This document shows, piece after piece, positions 32,986 through 41,038 of a DNA stretch of 64,000 nucleotides. This stretch comes from Pseudoruegeria sp. SK021 (GTDB lineage Bacteria > Pseudomonadota > Alphaproteobacteria > Rhodobacterales > Rhodobacteraceae): the NCBI RefSeq assembly GCF_002119405.1, contig NZ_MTBG01000010.1, forward strand, positions 1-64,000. Direction: 5' to 3'. The number at the start of each line of letters is the position of its first letter. The stretch's first letter is position 1. The translations under genes and the position numbers were made by a program. The notes under the pieces are model-generated. The model was given only the letters and a program-made list of their open reading frames with translations, did not search any database and was not told where the DNA came from.

Positions 32986-34077
32986 ATGACCTTTAGTCTG
33001 AACGAGATTGCCACGGCTCTTGGAGCCCGGATTGAGGGCGACGGCAGCTTGCGTATTTCTGGCGCGTCCGAGCCGGCATCGGCTGGCGCGCAGGACCTTG
33101 CCTTGGCGATGGACCCAAAATACGCTGCGCGCCTGTCCGAAGGCGCCGCGCGGGCTGCCATCCTTTGGGACGGGGCTGACTGGAAATCCTATGGATTGGC
33201 GGCAGCGGTGTTCGTGCCGCGCCCCCGCTATGCCATGGCGGGTGTAACCACCTTGCTTGATCCGGGTCCGGAGATCGCCCCGGGGGTCCATCCGACTGCG
33301 TATGTCGATCCAAGCGCGGTGCTTGGTGAGGGTGTTGCCATCGGTCCGAACGCCGTCATCGGTGCGCGTGTGAGGCTGGGGAAGGGGGTGCGGATCGGGC
33401 CGCTTACTTCGGTTGCTGAGGATGCGGTTCTGGGCGACGCGGTGCTGCTCTATGCTGGTGTTCGGGTCGGGGCACGGGTGCGGCTGGGCAACCGGGTGAT
33501 TTTGCAGCCGGGCGCGGTGATCGGCGCGGACGGGTTTTCCTTTGTGACGCCTGAAAAATCCCGCGTCGAAGGGGTGCGCGAAAGTCTTGGCGCAGAGAAG
33601 GCCAATTTGGCGCAATCTTGGACCCGAATTCATTCTCTGGGCACGGTCGAGATCGGTGATGACGTGGAAATCGGCGCGAACTCCACCGTAGATCGCGGCA
33701 CGATCCGCGCAACCACAATCGGTCGCGGGACCAAACTCGATAACCTCGTGCAGATCGGCCATAACGTCCAGATCGGCGAAGATTGCCTTTTGTGTGGTCT
33801 TGTCGGCGTCGCCGGATCGACGCGGATCGGGAACCGTGTGGTGCTTGCGGGACAATGCGGTGTGAATGACAATATATTCATCGGAGACGATGTCGTGGCG
33901 GGCGGCGGGACGAAAATTTTCACAAACGCCCCGGCTGGGCGGGTTCTTTTGGGCTATCCGGCAGTGAAAATGGCGACGCATATCGAATCCTACAAAGCGC
34001 TGCGCCGATTGCCGCGCTTGTTCCGAGAGGTTGCTGCTTTGCAAAAAGCGGTTTTAAAAGGTGACCAAACCAACTAA
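32986..34077 (+). CDS. lpxD: UDP-3-O-acylglucosamine N-acyltransferase
   Basis: 363 residues. An N-terminal uridine-binding domain is followed by a left-handed beta helix of hexapeptide repeats (VLGEGVAIGPNAVIGARVRL, IGHNVQIGEDCLLCGLVGVA). The catalytic His is in QIGHNVQIG. LpxD adds the second 3-hydroxyacyl chain to lipid A from acyl-ACP. An acyl carrier protein gene follows 32 bases later. No other lpx gene is adjacent, unlike the usual bamA-lpxD-fabZ-lpxA order. Confidence 0.93.
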   Translation: MTFSLNEIATALGARIEGDGSLRISGASEPASAGAQDLALAMDPKYAARLSEGAARAAILWDGADWKSYGLAAAVFVPRPRYAMAGVTTLLDPGPEIAPGVHPTAYVDPSAVLGEGVAIGPNAVIGARVRLGKGVRIGPLTSVAEDAVLGDAVLLYAGVRVGARVRLGNRVILQPGAVIGADGFSFVTPEKSRVEGVRESLGAEKANLAQSWTRIHSLGTVEIGDDVEIGANSTVDRGTIRATTIGRGTKLDNLVQIGHNVQIGEDCLLCGLVGVAGSTRIGNRVVLAGQCGVNDNIFIGDDVVAGGGTKIFTNAPAGRVLLGYPAVKMATHIESYKALRRLPRLFREVAALQKAVLKGDQTN

Positions 34078-34109
34078 GGGACCACTGGATGCGGTCCGAG
34101 GGTGCAGGC

Positions 34110-34370
34110 ATGAGCGTTAAGACCAAAGTGATGGAGATCATTGCCGAACAGGCAGTTCTTGATGTGAAGGACGTGACTCCGGAAAAAACCCTTCAGGAAC
34201 TGGGGATCGACAGTCTGGGACTGGTCGAAAGCATCTTCGCAATCGAAGAAGCGTTCGACATTCAGGTGCCTTTCAACGCGAACGACCCGCACGCGGGTGA
34301 GTTTGACGTGTCCTCCGTGGCTTCTGTTGTTCAGGCGGTTGAAAACCTGGTTGCAGCACAATCGCAATGA
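34110..34370 (+). CDS. Acyl carrier protein
   Basis: 86 residues with the phosphopantetheine site LGIDSLGLVES (Ser35) and an acidic four-helix ACP composition. It is not the house-keeping AcpP (which carries a DSLD site); the LG after the Ser marks a specialised carrier. The ATG at 34110 has GAGGG upstream. Set between lpxD and a ketoacyl synthase, it is likely dedicated to a special acyl chain. Confidence 0.85.
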   Translation: MSVKTKVMEIIAEQAVLDVKDVTPEKTLQELGIDSLGLVESIFAIEEAFDIQVPFNANDPHAGEFDVSSVASVVQAVENLVAAQSQ

Positions 34371-35575
34371 AGCGGGTTGTCATCACCGGTCAGGGCAGCA
34401 TCAATGCACTTGGCAATACTGTTCCCGAAACCCTTGAGGCTATGCGCGAAGGTCGGTGCGGCATCGGCCCGCTGGATATTCGCGATGTCGACCGTCTGTC
34501 GATCCAGATTGGCGGACAAGTTCGCGGCTACGATCCCGAGGCGCGCTTCAACCGACAGCAGATCGCATTGTACGACCGGTTCACGCAATTTACTTTGCTG
34601 GCGGCGGAAGAGGCGATCACCCAGTCTGGTTTGACCTTTGCGGGTGAATTGGCGGCGACCTCGGGCGTCGTGCTGGGCACCGCCGGTGGCGGGGTTAACA
34701 CGTGGGATGACAATTACCGGACCGTCTATGAAGACGGAAAAAACCGGGTGCATCCCTTCGTCGTGCCTAAACTCATGAACAACGCGGCGGCCAGCCACGT
34801 CTCCATGCGGTATAATCTCAAAGGGCCGAGTTTTACTGTCGCCACCGCCTGTTCGTCATCCAATCATGCGATGGGCCAGGCCTTTCAACTGATCCGCTGC
34901 GGTGCGGCGAAGGCGATGGTGACGGGCGGGTCGGAATCGATGCTGTGCTTTGGCGGGATCAAGGCTTGGGAAGGGCTGCGCGTGATGTCGCGTGATGCCT
35001 GCCGCCCATTTTCCGCCAATCGCAACGGCATGGTTCAAGGGGAAGGCGCGGCCCTGTTCGTGTTCGAGGAATACGAGCATGCCCGGGCGCGCGGTGCAGA
35101 TATTCTGGCCGAAGTGATCGGCTTTGCCATGACGTCGGATGCGTCCGACATCGTGATGCCGTCCAAGCAAGGCGCGGCGCGGGCCATTCAAGGGGCGGTG
35201 ACGGACGCGCGGATTCCGCTGGATGCCGTTGGCTATATCAACGCGCACGGCACCGGAACCGCGGCGAATGACAAAACCGAATGCGCGGCGGTGGCCGATG
35301 TGTTTGGTGCTCATGCGGATCGGTTGATGATCTCGTCCACGAAATCGATGCACGGTCACGTCATAGGTGGCACCGGCGCGATTGAGCTTTTGGCCTGTAT
35401 TATGGCGGTGCGGGATGGGGTCATTGCCCCCACCATTGGCTATGAAGAGCCCGACCCGGAATGTGCGCTGGACGTTGTTCCCAACACTGCACGCGATGCC
35501 CATGTTGAGGTCTGTCTGTCCAACGCTTTCGCGTTTGGCGGGTTGAATGCTGTTCTGGCGCTGAAACGTATCTGA
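34367..35575 (+). CDS. Beta-ketoacyl-ACP synthase II-like (KAS)
   Basis: 402 residues. The Cys-His-His triad is present: VATACSSSNHAMG (Cys162), INAHGTGTAAND (His294) and TKSMHGHVIGGTG (His331). The start overlaps the ACP stop (ATGA). The pairing ACP plus KAS directly after lpxD resembles acpXL-type clusters for lipid A long-chain acids, though no dehydratase or reductase is next to it. A general FabF function is less likely. Confidence 0.87.
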   Translation: MKRVVITGQGSINALGNTVPETLEAMREGRCGIGPLDIRDVDRLSIQIGGQVRGYDPEARFNRQQIALYDRFTQFTLLAAEEAITQSGLTFAGELAATSGVVLGTAGGGVNTWDDNYRTVYEDGKNRVHPFVVPKLMNNAAASHVSMRYNLKGPSFTVATACSSSNHAMGQAFQLIRCGAAKAMVTGGSESMLCFGGIKAWEGLRVMSRDACRPFSANRNGMVQGEGAALFVFEEYEHARARGADILAEVIGFAMTSDASDIVMPSKQGAARAIQGAVTDARIPLDAVGYINAHGTGTAANDKTECAAVADVFGAHADRLMISSTKSMHGHVIGGTGAIELLACIMAVRDGVIAPTIGYEEPDPECALDVVPNTARDAHVEVCLSNAFAFGGLNAVLALKRI

Positions 35576-35580
35576 GAGAC

Positions 35581-35602
35581 GCGCCTGCCATTGGCAAGGC
35601 GC
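35581..35602 (+). terminator. Hairpin after the KAS gene
   Basis: GCGCCTGCCA (35581-35590) pairs with TGGCAAGGCGC with one bulge, 5 bases past the stop. No T-run; convergent to the IalB gene, so it may act in both directions. Confidence 0.55.
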
Positions 35603-35614
35603 GCCCCATTTGGG

Positions 35615-36223
35615 TTATTTCGACAGCGAATTGAAGCCTGCGGTAAACCCCGCCAGTGAGACGTTCACGGTCACTTGTTGGTTCGGCGCAGCAACGGGCA
35701 CGATTGTGATTTTCGCTTCTTTACCGCCCCGGAATGCAGCCAGTTCTTCTGCCGATAGCCCGATTTGCGCCACGCAGCCGATCTGGCTGCAGAACGTGTA
35801 AGGATAGACGCGTGCTTCAGCCCCATCGATGGACAAGGTCAGGTTGCGCGTCAGTAGCGTTTCCAGCGGGGTGATGATGGATGCGCCCGCGGCGATACCG
35901 GGCCGGTCCAATGGGAAAATGTTGATTTCGGCGGTGCGGGTGCCTTGCGCGTCCATCAATGTCTGGTGAATCTCGCACGGGTCAGGGGCATCGTCGACGC
36001 GAATGCAGCGATTGACCCAGTCGGTGAAGCTGTCGCCGCCATAGGTCTCGCCCGGCTGGACGTCATCACGGCTGCGCGGACCGGCGGCCACAGGGGCCTC
36101 GGCGGGGGCTGCGGCAGGTTGATCTACCGGCGCGGCGTCAGGGGTGGTGTCTTGTGCAGAGGCCGGCAGCGCGACGGCGCAGAGAATACCGGATAGCAAA
36201 AGGGCGGCAGGCAAACGTGACAT
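35615..36223 (-). CDS. Invasion-associated locus B (IalB) family protein
   Basis: 202 residues with a signal peptide (MSRLPAALLLSGILCAVALP) and a Pro/Ala-rich linker. The IalB domain runs from about residue 60 (FTDWVNRCIRVDDAPDPCEI through PYTFCSQIGCVAQIGLSAEE), with four conserved cysteines that probably form two disulfides. Named for a Bartonella invasion factor, the family is common in free-living relatives, where its role is unknown. GGGAG precedes the ATG at 36223. Confidence 0.85.
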   Translation of the reverse strand: MSRLPAALLLSGILCAVALPASAQDTTPDAAPVDQPAAAPAEAPVAAGPRSRDDVQPGETYGGDSFTDWVNRCIRVDDAPDPCEIHQTLMDAQGTRTAEINIFPLDRPGIAAGASIITPLETLLTRNLTLSIDGAEARVYPYTFCSQIGCVAQIGLSAEELAAFRGGKEAKITIVPVAAPNQQVTVNVSLAGFTAGFNSLSK

Positions 36224-36313
36224 GCAAGGGGCTCCCAAAGGTTCTTGTCTGTTGCTCGGGTACCACGTTGCCGTCGGGCTGTCAGGTCGAAAGATTTGGG
36301 GGTTTCAAATGAA

Positions 36314-36340
36314 ATAAAGGGCCCCGATGAGGCCCTTTAT
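36314..36340. terminator. Hairpin, 10-bp stem
   Basis: ATAAAGGGCC (36314-36323) pairs perfectly with GGCCCTTTAT (36331-36340) around a 7-base loop. On either strand the stem ends in T or A bases. It can act as a second terminator after the CorC-type gene. Confidence 0.55.
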
Positions 36341-36445
36341 CCCTTAGTTTTCCCTGTCGGACTGGCCGACTTATCGTTGACGCGAACGCTAATGTGACTC
36401 GATTGAACGGTCAACAGCGGAATTGTGCCGAAAGGCATCGCGCAG

Positions 36446-36470
36446 AAAAAGACCGCGCCTTTCAGCGCGG
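36446..36470 (-). terminator. Rho-independent terminator of the CorC-type gene
   Basis: CCGCGC (36453-36458) and GCGCGG (36465-36470) form the stem. On the minus strand it is followed by TCTTTTTC, about 110 bases past the stop. Confidence 0.75.
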
Positions 36471-36577
36471 CCAGTCAACAGGGAGGAACGATCCCAGCGC
36501 ACGAGACGCTATGGATCCTGCTGTGATCATGGCAAAAATAGGTTAACGATCGATGTGCGGCGCTGATGACCTGTTGG

Positions 36578-37903
36578 TCAGGTCCGGGTGGTGCTTGAAA
36601 CCGGAGACAGCTTGATCTGGGTGATCCGGTTGTTTTCTCGTGCGACTACCTCAAATCGGAAGCCGTGGAAGATAAAGACCTGCCCAACCACCGGGATCAT
36701 CTGCGCTTCGTGGATGACAAGGCCCGCAACCGTGTTGGCTTCGTTGTCGGGCAAAGACCACTCTCGCGCACGGTTGACGTCGCGGATCGTCATCGCGCCA
36801 TCCACGAGGTACTTACCGTCGGGGGCGCGTTCGATGAAATCTTCAACACTGGTGTCAAATTCATCGGTGATTTCGCCGACAATCTCTTCAAGGATATCTT
36901 CGAGGGTAATCAGCCCCTGCAAATCGCCATACTCATCCACCACCAAGGCAAAATGGGTATGCCGTTTCAGGAATTGCCGCATTTGATCGTCGAGGGTTGT
37001 GGTTTCGGGTACGAAATACGGCTTTCGCGCCACCGCCATCAGATCGAAATCCCGCAACTGATCGCCTGTGGCGCCTGACTGCTCCCGTTCTTCATGTACA
37101 GCGCGCAGAAGATCTTTGGCATGGATGACGCCGATGATATTCTCGGGATCGTCCTTGAACACTGGCAGACGCGTGTGGGGCGACTGCAATGCTTGGGCCA
37201 GTATCTTTTCCGGCGACAACGCCGCATCGATCATTTCAATGTTAGACCGATGCCGCATGATTTCTTCGACGGTCCGTTCGCGCAGGTCCAACGCCCCCAG
37301 AAGGCGATCGCGGTCTTCCTTTTCGACGATGCCTTCGGAATGTCCAAGGGTCAGGGTGCCGACAATTTCTTCGCGCACCGACAGGATTTGGCTGTCGGGG
37401 TCCACATGCAGACCAAAGAGCCGCAGCATGCCGCGCACCACGAACCGCACCATCCCGACCACCGGCGACAACACGGCAACTACGACGCTGATCAGCGGCG
37501 CCGACAGGGAGGCCGCCTTTTCGGGGCTTGAAATGGCATAGGTCTTCGGCAGGACTTCGGACAGAACCAGCACGAGGATTGTCATGACCAATGTGGCAAT
37601 CGCAACGCCGGAATCGCCAAAAACCCGGGTAAACAACGCGGTGGCAAGCGATGTTGCCATGATATTGGCCAAATTGTTGCCCAAAAGGATGCTGCCGATC
37701 AACCGTTCTGTGTCTTCGGTCAGCTTCAAAGCAACACCGGCCCCGCGGGATCCGTTATCGGCCATCGTGCGCAATTTTCCGCGCGAGGCTGCGGTTAGTC
37801 CGGTTTCAGACCCGGAAAAGAATCCCGAGCAGACAAGCAGCAGCACAATTACGGTTGCCGTGCCCCAGAATGCCAGATCCAGCTCTGCCACGATGAACTC
37901 CAT
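36578..37903 (-). CDS. HlyC/CorC-family transporter (CNNM-type)
   Basis: About 441 residues. An N-terminal DUF21/CNNM membrane domain (CSGFFSGSETGLTAASRGKL, VLVLSEVLPKTYAISSPEKA) is followed by a CBS pair (HTRLPVFKDDPENIIGVIHA, ALVVDEYGDLQGLITLEDIL) and a CorC_HlyC C-terminal domain. Such proteins are linked to magnesium and cobalt export. A GTG at 37891 has GGAG 6 bases upstream and is an equally good start; the ATG at 37903 is reported. It is monocistronic and divergent from the phosphoesterase gene. Confidence 0.9.
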   Translation of the reverse strand: MEFIVAELDLAFWGTATVIVLLLVCSGFFSGSETGLTAASRGKLRTMADNGSRGAGVALKLTEDTERLIGSILLGNNLANIMATSLATALFTRVFGDSGVAIATLVMTILVLVLSEVLPKTYAISSPEKAASLSAPLISVVVAVLSPVVGMVRFVVRGMLRLFGLHVDPDSQILSVREEIVGTLTLGHSEGIVEKEDRDRLLGALDLRERTVEEIMRHRSNIEMIDAALSPEKILAQALQSPHTRLPVFKDDPENIIGVIHAKDLLRAVHEEREQSGATGDQLRDFDLMAVARKPYFVPETTTLDDQMRQFLKRHTHFALVVDEYGDLQGLITLEDILEEIVGEITDEFDTSVEDFIERAPDGKYLVDGAMTIRDVNRAREWSLPDNEANTVAGLVIHEAQMIPVVGQVFIFHGFRFEVVARENNRITQIKLSPVSSTTRT

Positions 37904-37972
37904 TCTGCTTTTGTTTGTACAATCCAAGCTATGTTATGAAGGCGCGGACAGGGCACTGCAAGGGAGGCGCGC

Positions 37973-38806
37973 ATGAAACAGCGTTGGATCGATTTGGGCG
38001 ATTTGGGCGCACGCGCTTTGGTTTTTGGCGGCGCGTGTTCCAATTTTCAGGCCACGCAGGCGCTTTATCGGTGCGCGGCGGAATTGGGGTTTACGCCGTC
38101 TCAGATTATTTGCACCGGCGATACAGTCGCCTATTGTGCTGACCCGGTGGCAACCGTGGGTTTGATCCGGCAATCTGGTGGGCCGGTGATTGCTGGCAAT
38201 TGCGAGCGTCAGCTTGCGGACGGGGCCGGAACCTGCGGATGCGGGTTTGCGCCGGGATCGACCTGTGACCGGCTATCGATGGGCTGGTTCGCTCATGCGG
38301 ATCGCTTGATCGACGCGGATACCCGCGACTGGATGGCGGCGCTGCCTGAATTTTTGGTGATGACGGTTGGCGGGCGGCGCTGTGCCGTGCTGCATGGCGG
38401 CGCGACTGACATCAGCCGATTTTTGTGGCCTGATAGTTGTGATCAAGATTTTATGTGCGAAATAGACGCTATTCGCGCGTTGGTTGGGCCAGTGGATACG
38501 GTTCTTGCTGGCCATAGCGGTGTCGCGTTCCACCGGCGGGTTGAGGGGATTGACTGGATCAATGCCGGGGCGATTGGCATTCCGCCGCATGACGGGGGCC
38601 CCGACACGCGATACGCAAGTATCAGCGCCGACGGCCCGGTCTTTCACCGACTGTCCTATGATGCACGAATTGCGGCTATGGCGATGACGGATGCGGGTTT
38701 GACGCAGGGCTATGAAGCCACACTTATGTCAGGAATTTGGCCCAGTGAAGAGGTCTTGCCCGCGTCGTTGCATAGGGATGCAACAATTCAGAGAATTTGG
38801 TGTTAA
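37973..38806 (+). CDS. Metallophosphoesterase family protein, variant metal motifs
   Basis: 277 residues of the calcineurin-like superfamily. GDTVAYCADP (motif II), GNCERQL (motif III) and LHGG (motif IV) are present. The first motif, normally DxH, is replaced by GGACSNFQAT, and the final GHxH reads GHSG. A Cys-rich insert (GTCGCGFAPGSTCD) follows motif III. The fold is clear but the metal site must be unusual, or the protein may bind without classical catalysis. AGGGAGG precedes the ATG strongly. Monocistronic. Confidence 0.75.
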   Translation: MKQRWIDLGDLGARALVFGGACSNFQATQALYRCAAELGFTPSQIICTGDTVAYCADPVATVGLIRQSGGPVIAGNCERQLADGAGTCGCGFAPGSTCDRLSMGWFAHADRLIDADTRDWMAALPEFLVMTVGGRRCAVLHGGATDISRFLWPDSCDQDFMCEIDAIRALVGPVDTVLAGHSGVAFHRRVEGIDWINAGAIGIPPHDGGPDTRYASISADGPVFHRLSYDARIAAMAMTDAGLTQGYEATLMSGIWPSEEVLPASLHRDATIQRIWC

Positions 38807-38925
38807 AATTGCCGTTTTGTTCAAGAATTTTATTGCTTGAGCGGGGCGCGTGCGTAGTATCGACAGACGATATAAGCATCGGCCGGTAATGAGCCGATCA
38901 CAAAAATCTGGGAGGATACTACCAC

Positions 38926-40017
38926 ATGGATCGACGTTCATTCTTACGGAATTCGGCGCTTGGCGGATCGGCCGCTGCGGCGTCAGCATTGGCGGCTCCG
39001 GCCTATGCGCAAGGTTCGGCAAAAACGCTGACCATGGTCACCACGTGGCCGCGCGGTTTGGCAGGCGTTTGGGATTCCGTAGAACGGTTTTCGGACAATG
39101 TTGCTGGAATTACCGGCGGTTCGCTAATCATTGACGCCAAGGGTGCCGGCGAACTGGTCGGCGCGTTGGAATCCTTCGATGCCGTGGCGTCGGGTCAGGC
39201 CGACATCTATCACGGGGCGGATTACTACTGGGTCAACCAAAGCCCGGCATGGGCGTTTTTCACCGCAGTTCCCTTCGGGATGACCGCGCCAGAGCTAATG
39301 ACGTGGTATTACGGCCAAGGCGGTATGGCCAAGCACCATGAACTGGGCGAGATTTTCGGAATTCGCCCATTCCTCGCGGGTCAAACTGGTGCTCAGGGTG
39401 GCGGATGGTTCCGAAAGGAAATCAACTCTCCAGAGGATTTCCAAGGTCTTAAGTTCCGGATGCCCGGCCTTGGCGGCAAAGCCATGGGCGAATTGGGCGC
39501 ATCGGTTCAAAACCTTCCCGGCGGTGAGATTTACCAAGCCCTTGCCAGCGGCGCGCTTGACGGCACCGAATGGATCGGGCCGTGGTCGGACGAACGCCTT
39601 GGCCTTCAGGAAGTGTGTAAATACTACTATCCTGCCGGTTTCCATGAACCGGGCGCGGGCCTGTCGGTCGGCTGTAACTTGGATGTTTTCAGCGGTCTGT
39701 CGCCCGAACATCAAAAAGCGATCGAGATCGCAGCTGCAGAGGCGCATCAGCACAACTATGCCCTGTTCATTGCGAATAACGGCCCTGCAATGAAGCGGCT
39801 GGTGGCAGGCGGAACCAAAGTTCAGGAATTCTCGCCTGAGATTTGGGACGCGTTTGGGGCGGCCTCAGTGTCGGTCCTGCAAAGCTTCATGGATGACGAG
39901 ATTTTCGCTGACGTCTTTGAAAGCGCCATGAACGGCATGACTGAATCGTCGGACTGGATGCAGAAATCCGACAGCCTCTACACCTTACAACGCAACCGCG
40001 TTCTCGCGGCCATGTGA
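38926..40017 (+). CDS. takP: TRAP transporter binding protein, TakP type
   Basis: 363 residues with a Tat signal (MDRRSFLRNSALGGSAAAAS). The mature protein has the long TRAP-binder form (TMVTTWPRGLAGVWDSVERF, GGWFRKEINSPEDFQGLKFR, TEWIGPWSDERLGLQEVCKY) found in the mannitol/alpha-keto-acid branch. In Rhodobacter sphaeroides TakP binds pyruvate and other 2-oxo acids with a cation. It heads the operon takP-takQ-takM and is followed by a strong hairpin. The ligand is inferred from family. Confidence 0.87.
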   Translation: MDRRSFLRNSALGGSAAAASALAAPAYAQGSAKTLTMVTTWPRGLAGVWDSVERFSDNVAGITGGSLIIDAKGAGELVGALESFDAVASGQADIYHGADYYWVNQSPAWAFFTAVPFGMTAPELMTWYYGQGGMAKHHELGEIFGIRPFLAGQTGAQGGGWFRKEINSPEDFQGLKFRMPGLGGKAMGELGASVQNLPGGEIYQALASGALDGTEWIGPWSDERLGLQEVCKYYYPAGFHEPGAGLSVGCNLDVFSGLSPEHQKAIEIAAAEAHQHNYALFIANNGPAMKRLVAGGTKVQEFSPEIWDAFGAASVSVLQSFMDDEIFADVFESAMNGMTESSDWMQKSDSLYTLQRNRVLAAM

Positions 40018-40021
40018 TAGC

Positions 40022-40054
40022 ACCACTGGTCCCGGTTTTTCCGGGACCAGTGGT
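40022..40054 (+). terminator. Hairpin between takP and takQ, 14-bp stem
   Basis: ACCACTGGTCCCGG (40022-40035) and CCGGGACCAGTGGT (40041-40054) are perfect complements around TTTTT. It starts 5 bases past the takP stop. As in the first TRAP operon it probably raises takP message over the permease genes. Confidence 0.8.
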
Positions 40055-40127
40055 ATGTGGATTATCCGTGTCGCGATGGGTGCGACGCGGTTAATTCCCT
40101 ATCGGTGTGCGGACGAAAGGACCTCCG

Positions 40128-41024
40128 ATGTTCGACGGTATCCTGTGGATTCTGACTCAATTTGTCATGGCCTTCTACAATTTCGCCTATGCGGTCCTGC
40201 ATCCGGGTCTCTGGTTAAATTGGGGGAATCCTGAGGCCATCATGAGGTTTGCCTATTACGGCGGCTCGGTTCAGCTTTTCTTTGTCTTCTTCGCGTTCTT
40301 TGTCGTTCTGACAGTCGTTGGATTGTGGCGAAGACAGGTGCTTTGGGGCTTCGTTCGCTGCGGGGAATGGTTCGGAAATTCAGTCGGCCGCGCGGCAGCT
40401 TGGGTCGGGCTGGTGATGGTGCTGCAACAGACCATCATCGTATTTCTGCAGCGGGTGTTTCTGGTTTCAGAGATTTCGGTAGGCCCGTTCGGAAAGGTGT
40501 TTACCAAGGATCTCAGTTGGTTCAGCGAAGAACTTAAACTCTACAATGCCGCGATCGTGGCTCTGTGCTGCGCCTATACCTTTATTCAGGGCGGCCACGT
40601 TCGGGTTGATCTGGTCTATGGCGCGGTGTCGCGGCGGGCAAAGAAGATCATCGATATGGTGGGGTGTTTGGTGTTCATGATCCCCGTGCTGGTACTGACC
40701 TGGCTTTACGCCTGGTTCTTCCTGTGGCGGCACCTGATCACACCGAATATTTCCGCGTCGGACAAGATAGAGCTTTTGATGCGCAAGGCACGGATTGTGA
40801 AATGGAATGTGGAAACCATTGGGTTCTCGCCCAATGGGTTCAACGCCTATTTCCTGTTCAAAATCTTGATCGTCGCCTTTGTGTTCATGATGGTGATTCA
40901 GGCCATGACCTTCTTCTATAGGAATTTGTTGGAACTGCTGGAAGGTGAACAGGCTGACGGGCGCTATCATGATCCCGACACGCTGGACGATGACATCGCC
41001 GAGCAAGTTGCCAGCATTCATTAA
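40128..41024 (+). CDS. takQ: TRAP transporter small permease, TakQ type
   Basis: 298 residues, larger than normal DctQ proteins (about 170), with a soluble insert near residues 120-150 and four main membrane segments plus extra helices. This size is normal for the small subunit paired with TakP-type binders. GAAAGG is before the ATG at 40128. It works with the large subunit as the inner membrane transporter. Confidence 0.85.
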   Translation: MFDGILWILTQFVMAFYNFAYAVLHPGLWLNWGNPEAIMRFAYYGGSVQLFFVFFAFFVVLTVVGLWRRQVLWGFVRCGEWFGNSVGRAAAWVGLVMVLQQTIIVFLQRVFLVSEISVGPFGKVFTKDLSWFSEELKLYNAAIVALCCAYTFIQGGHVRVDLVYGAVSRRAKKIIDMVGCLVFMIPVLVLTWLYAWFFLWRHLITPNISASDKIELLMRKARIVKWNVETIGFSPNGFNAYFLFKILIVAFVFMMVIQAMTFFYRNLLELLEGEQADGRYHDPDTLDDDIAEQVASIH

Positions 41025-41038
41025 AAGGGACGGGGACT

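Larger units (their letters stand above)
36224..36577. other. 354-bp intergenic region with two hairpins
   Basis: This region follows the CorC-type gene and precedes the IalB gene on the minus strand. It has no coding frame. It holds two terminator-like structures and should contain the IalB promoter within the first 100 bases before 36223. Confidence 0.5.
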
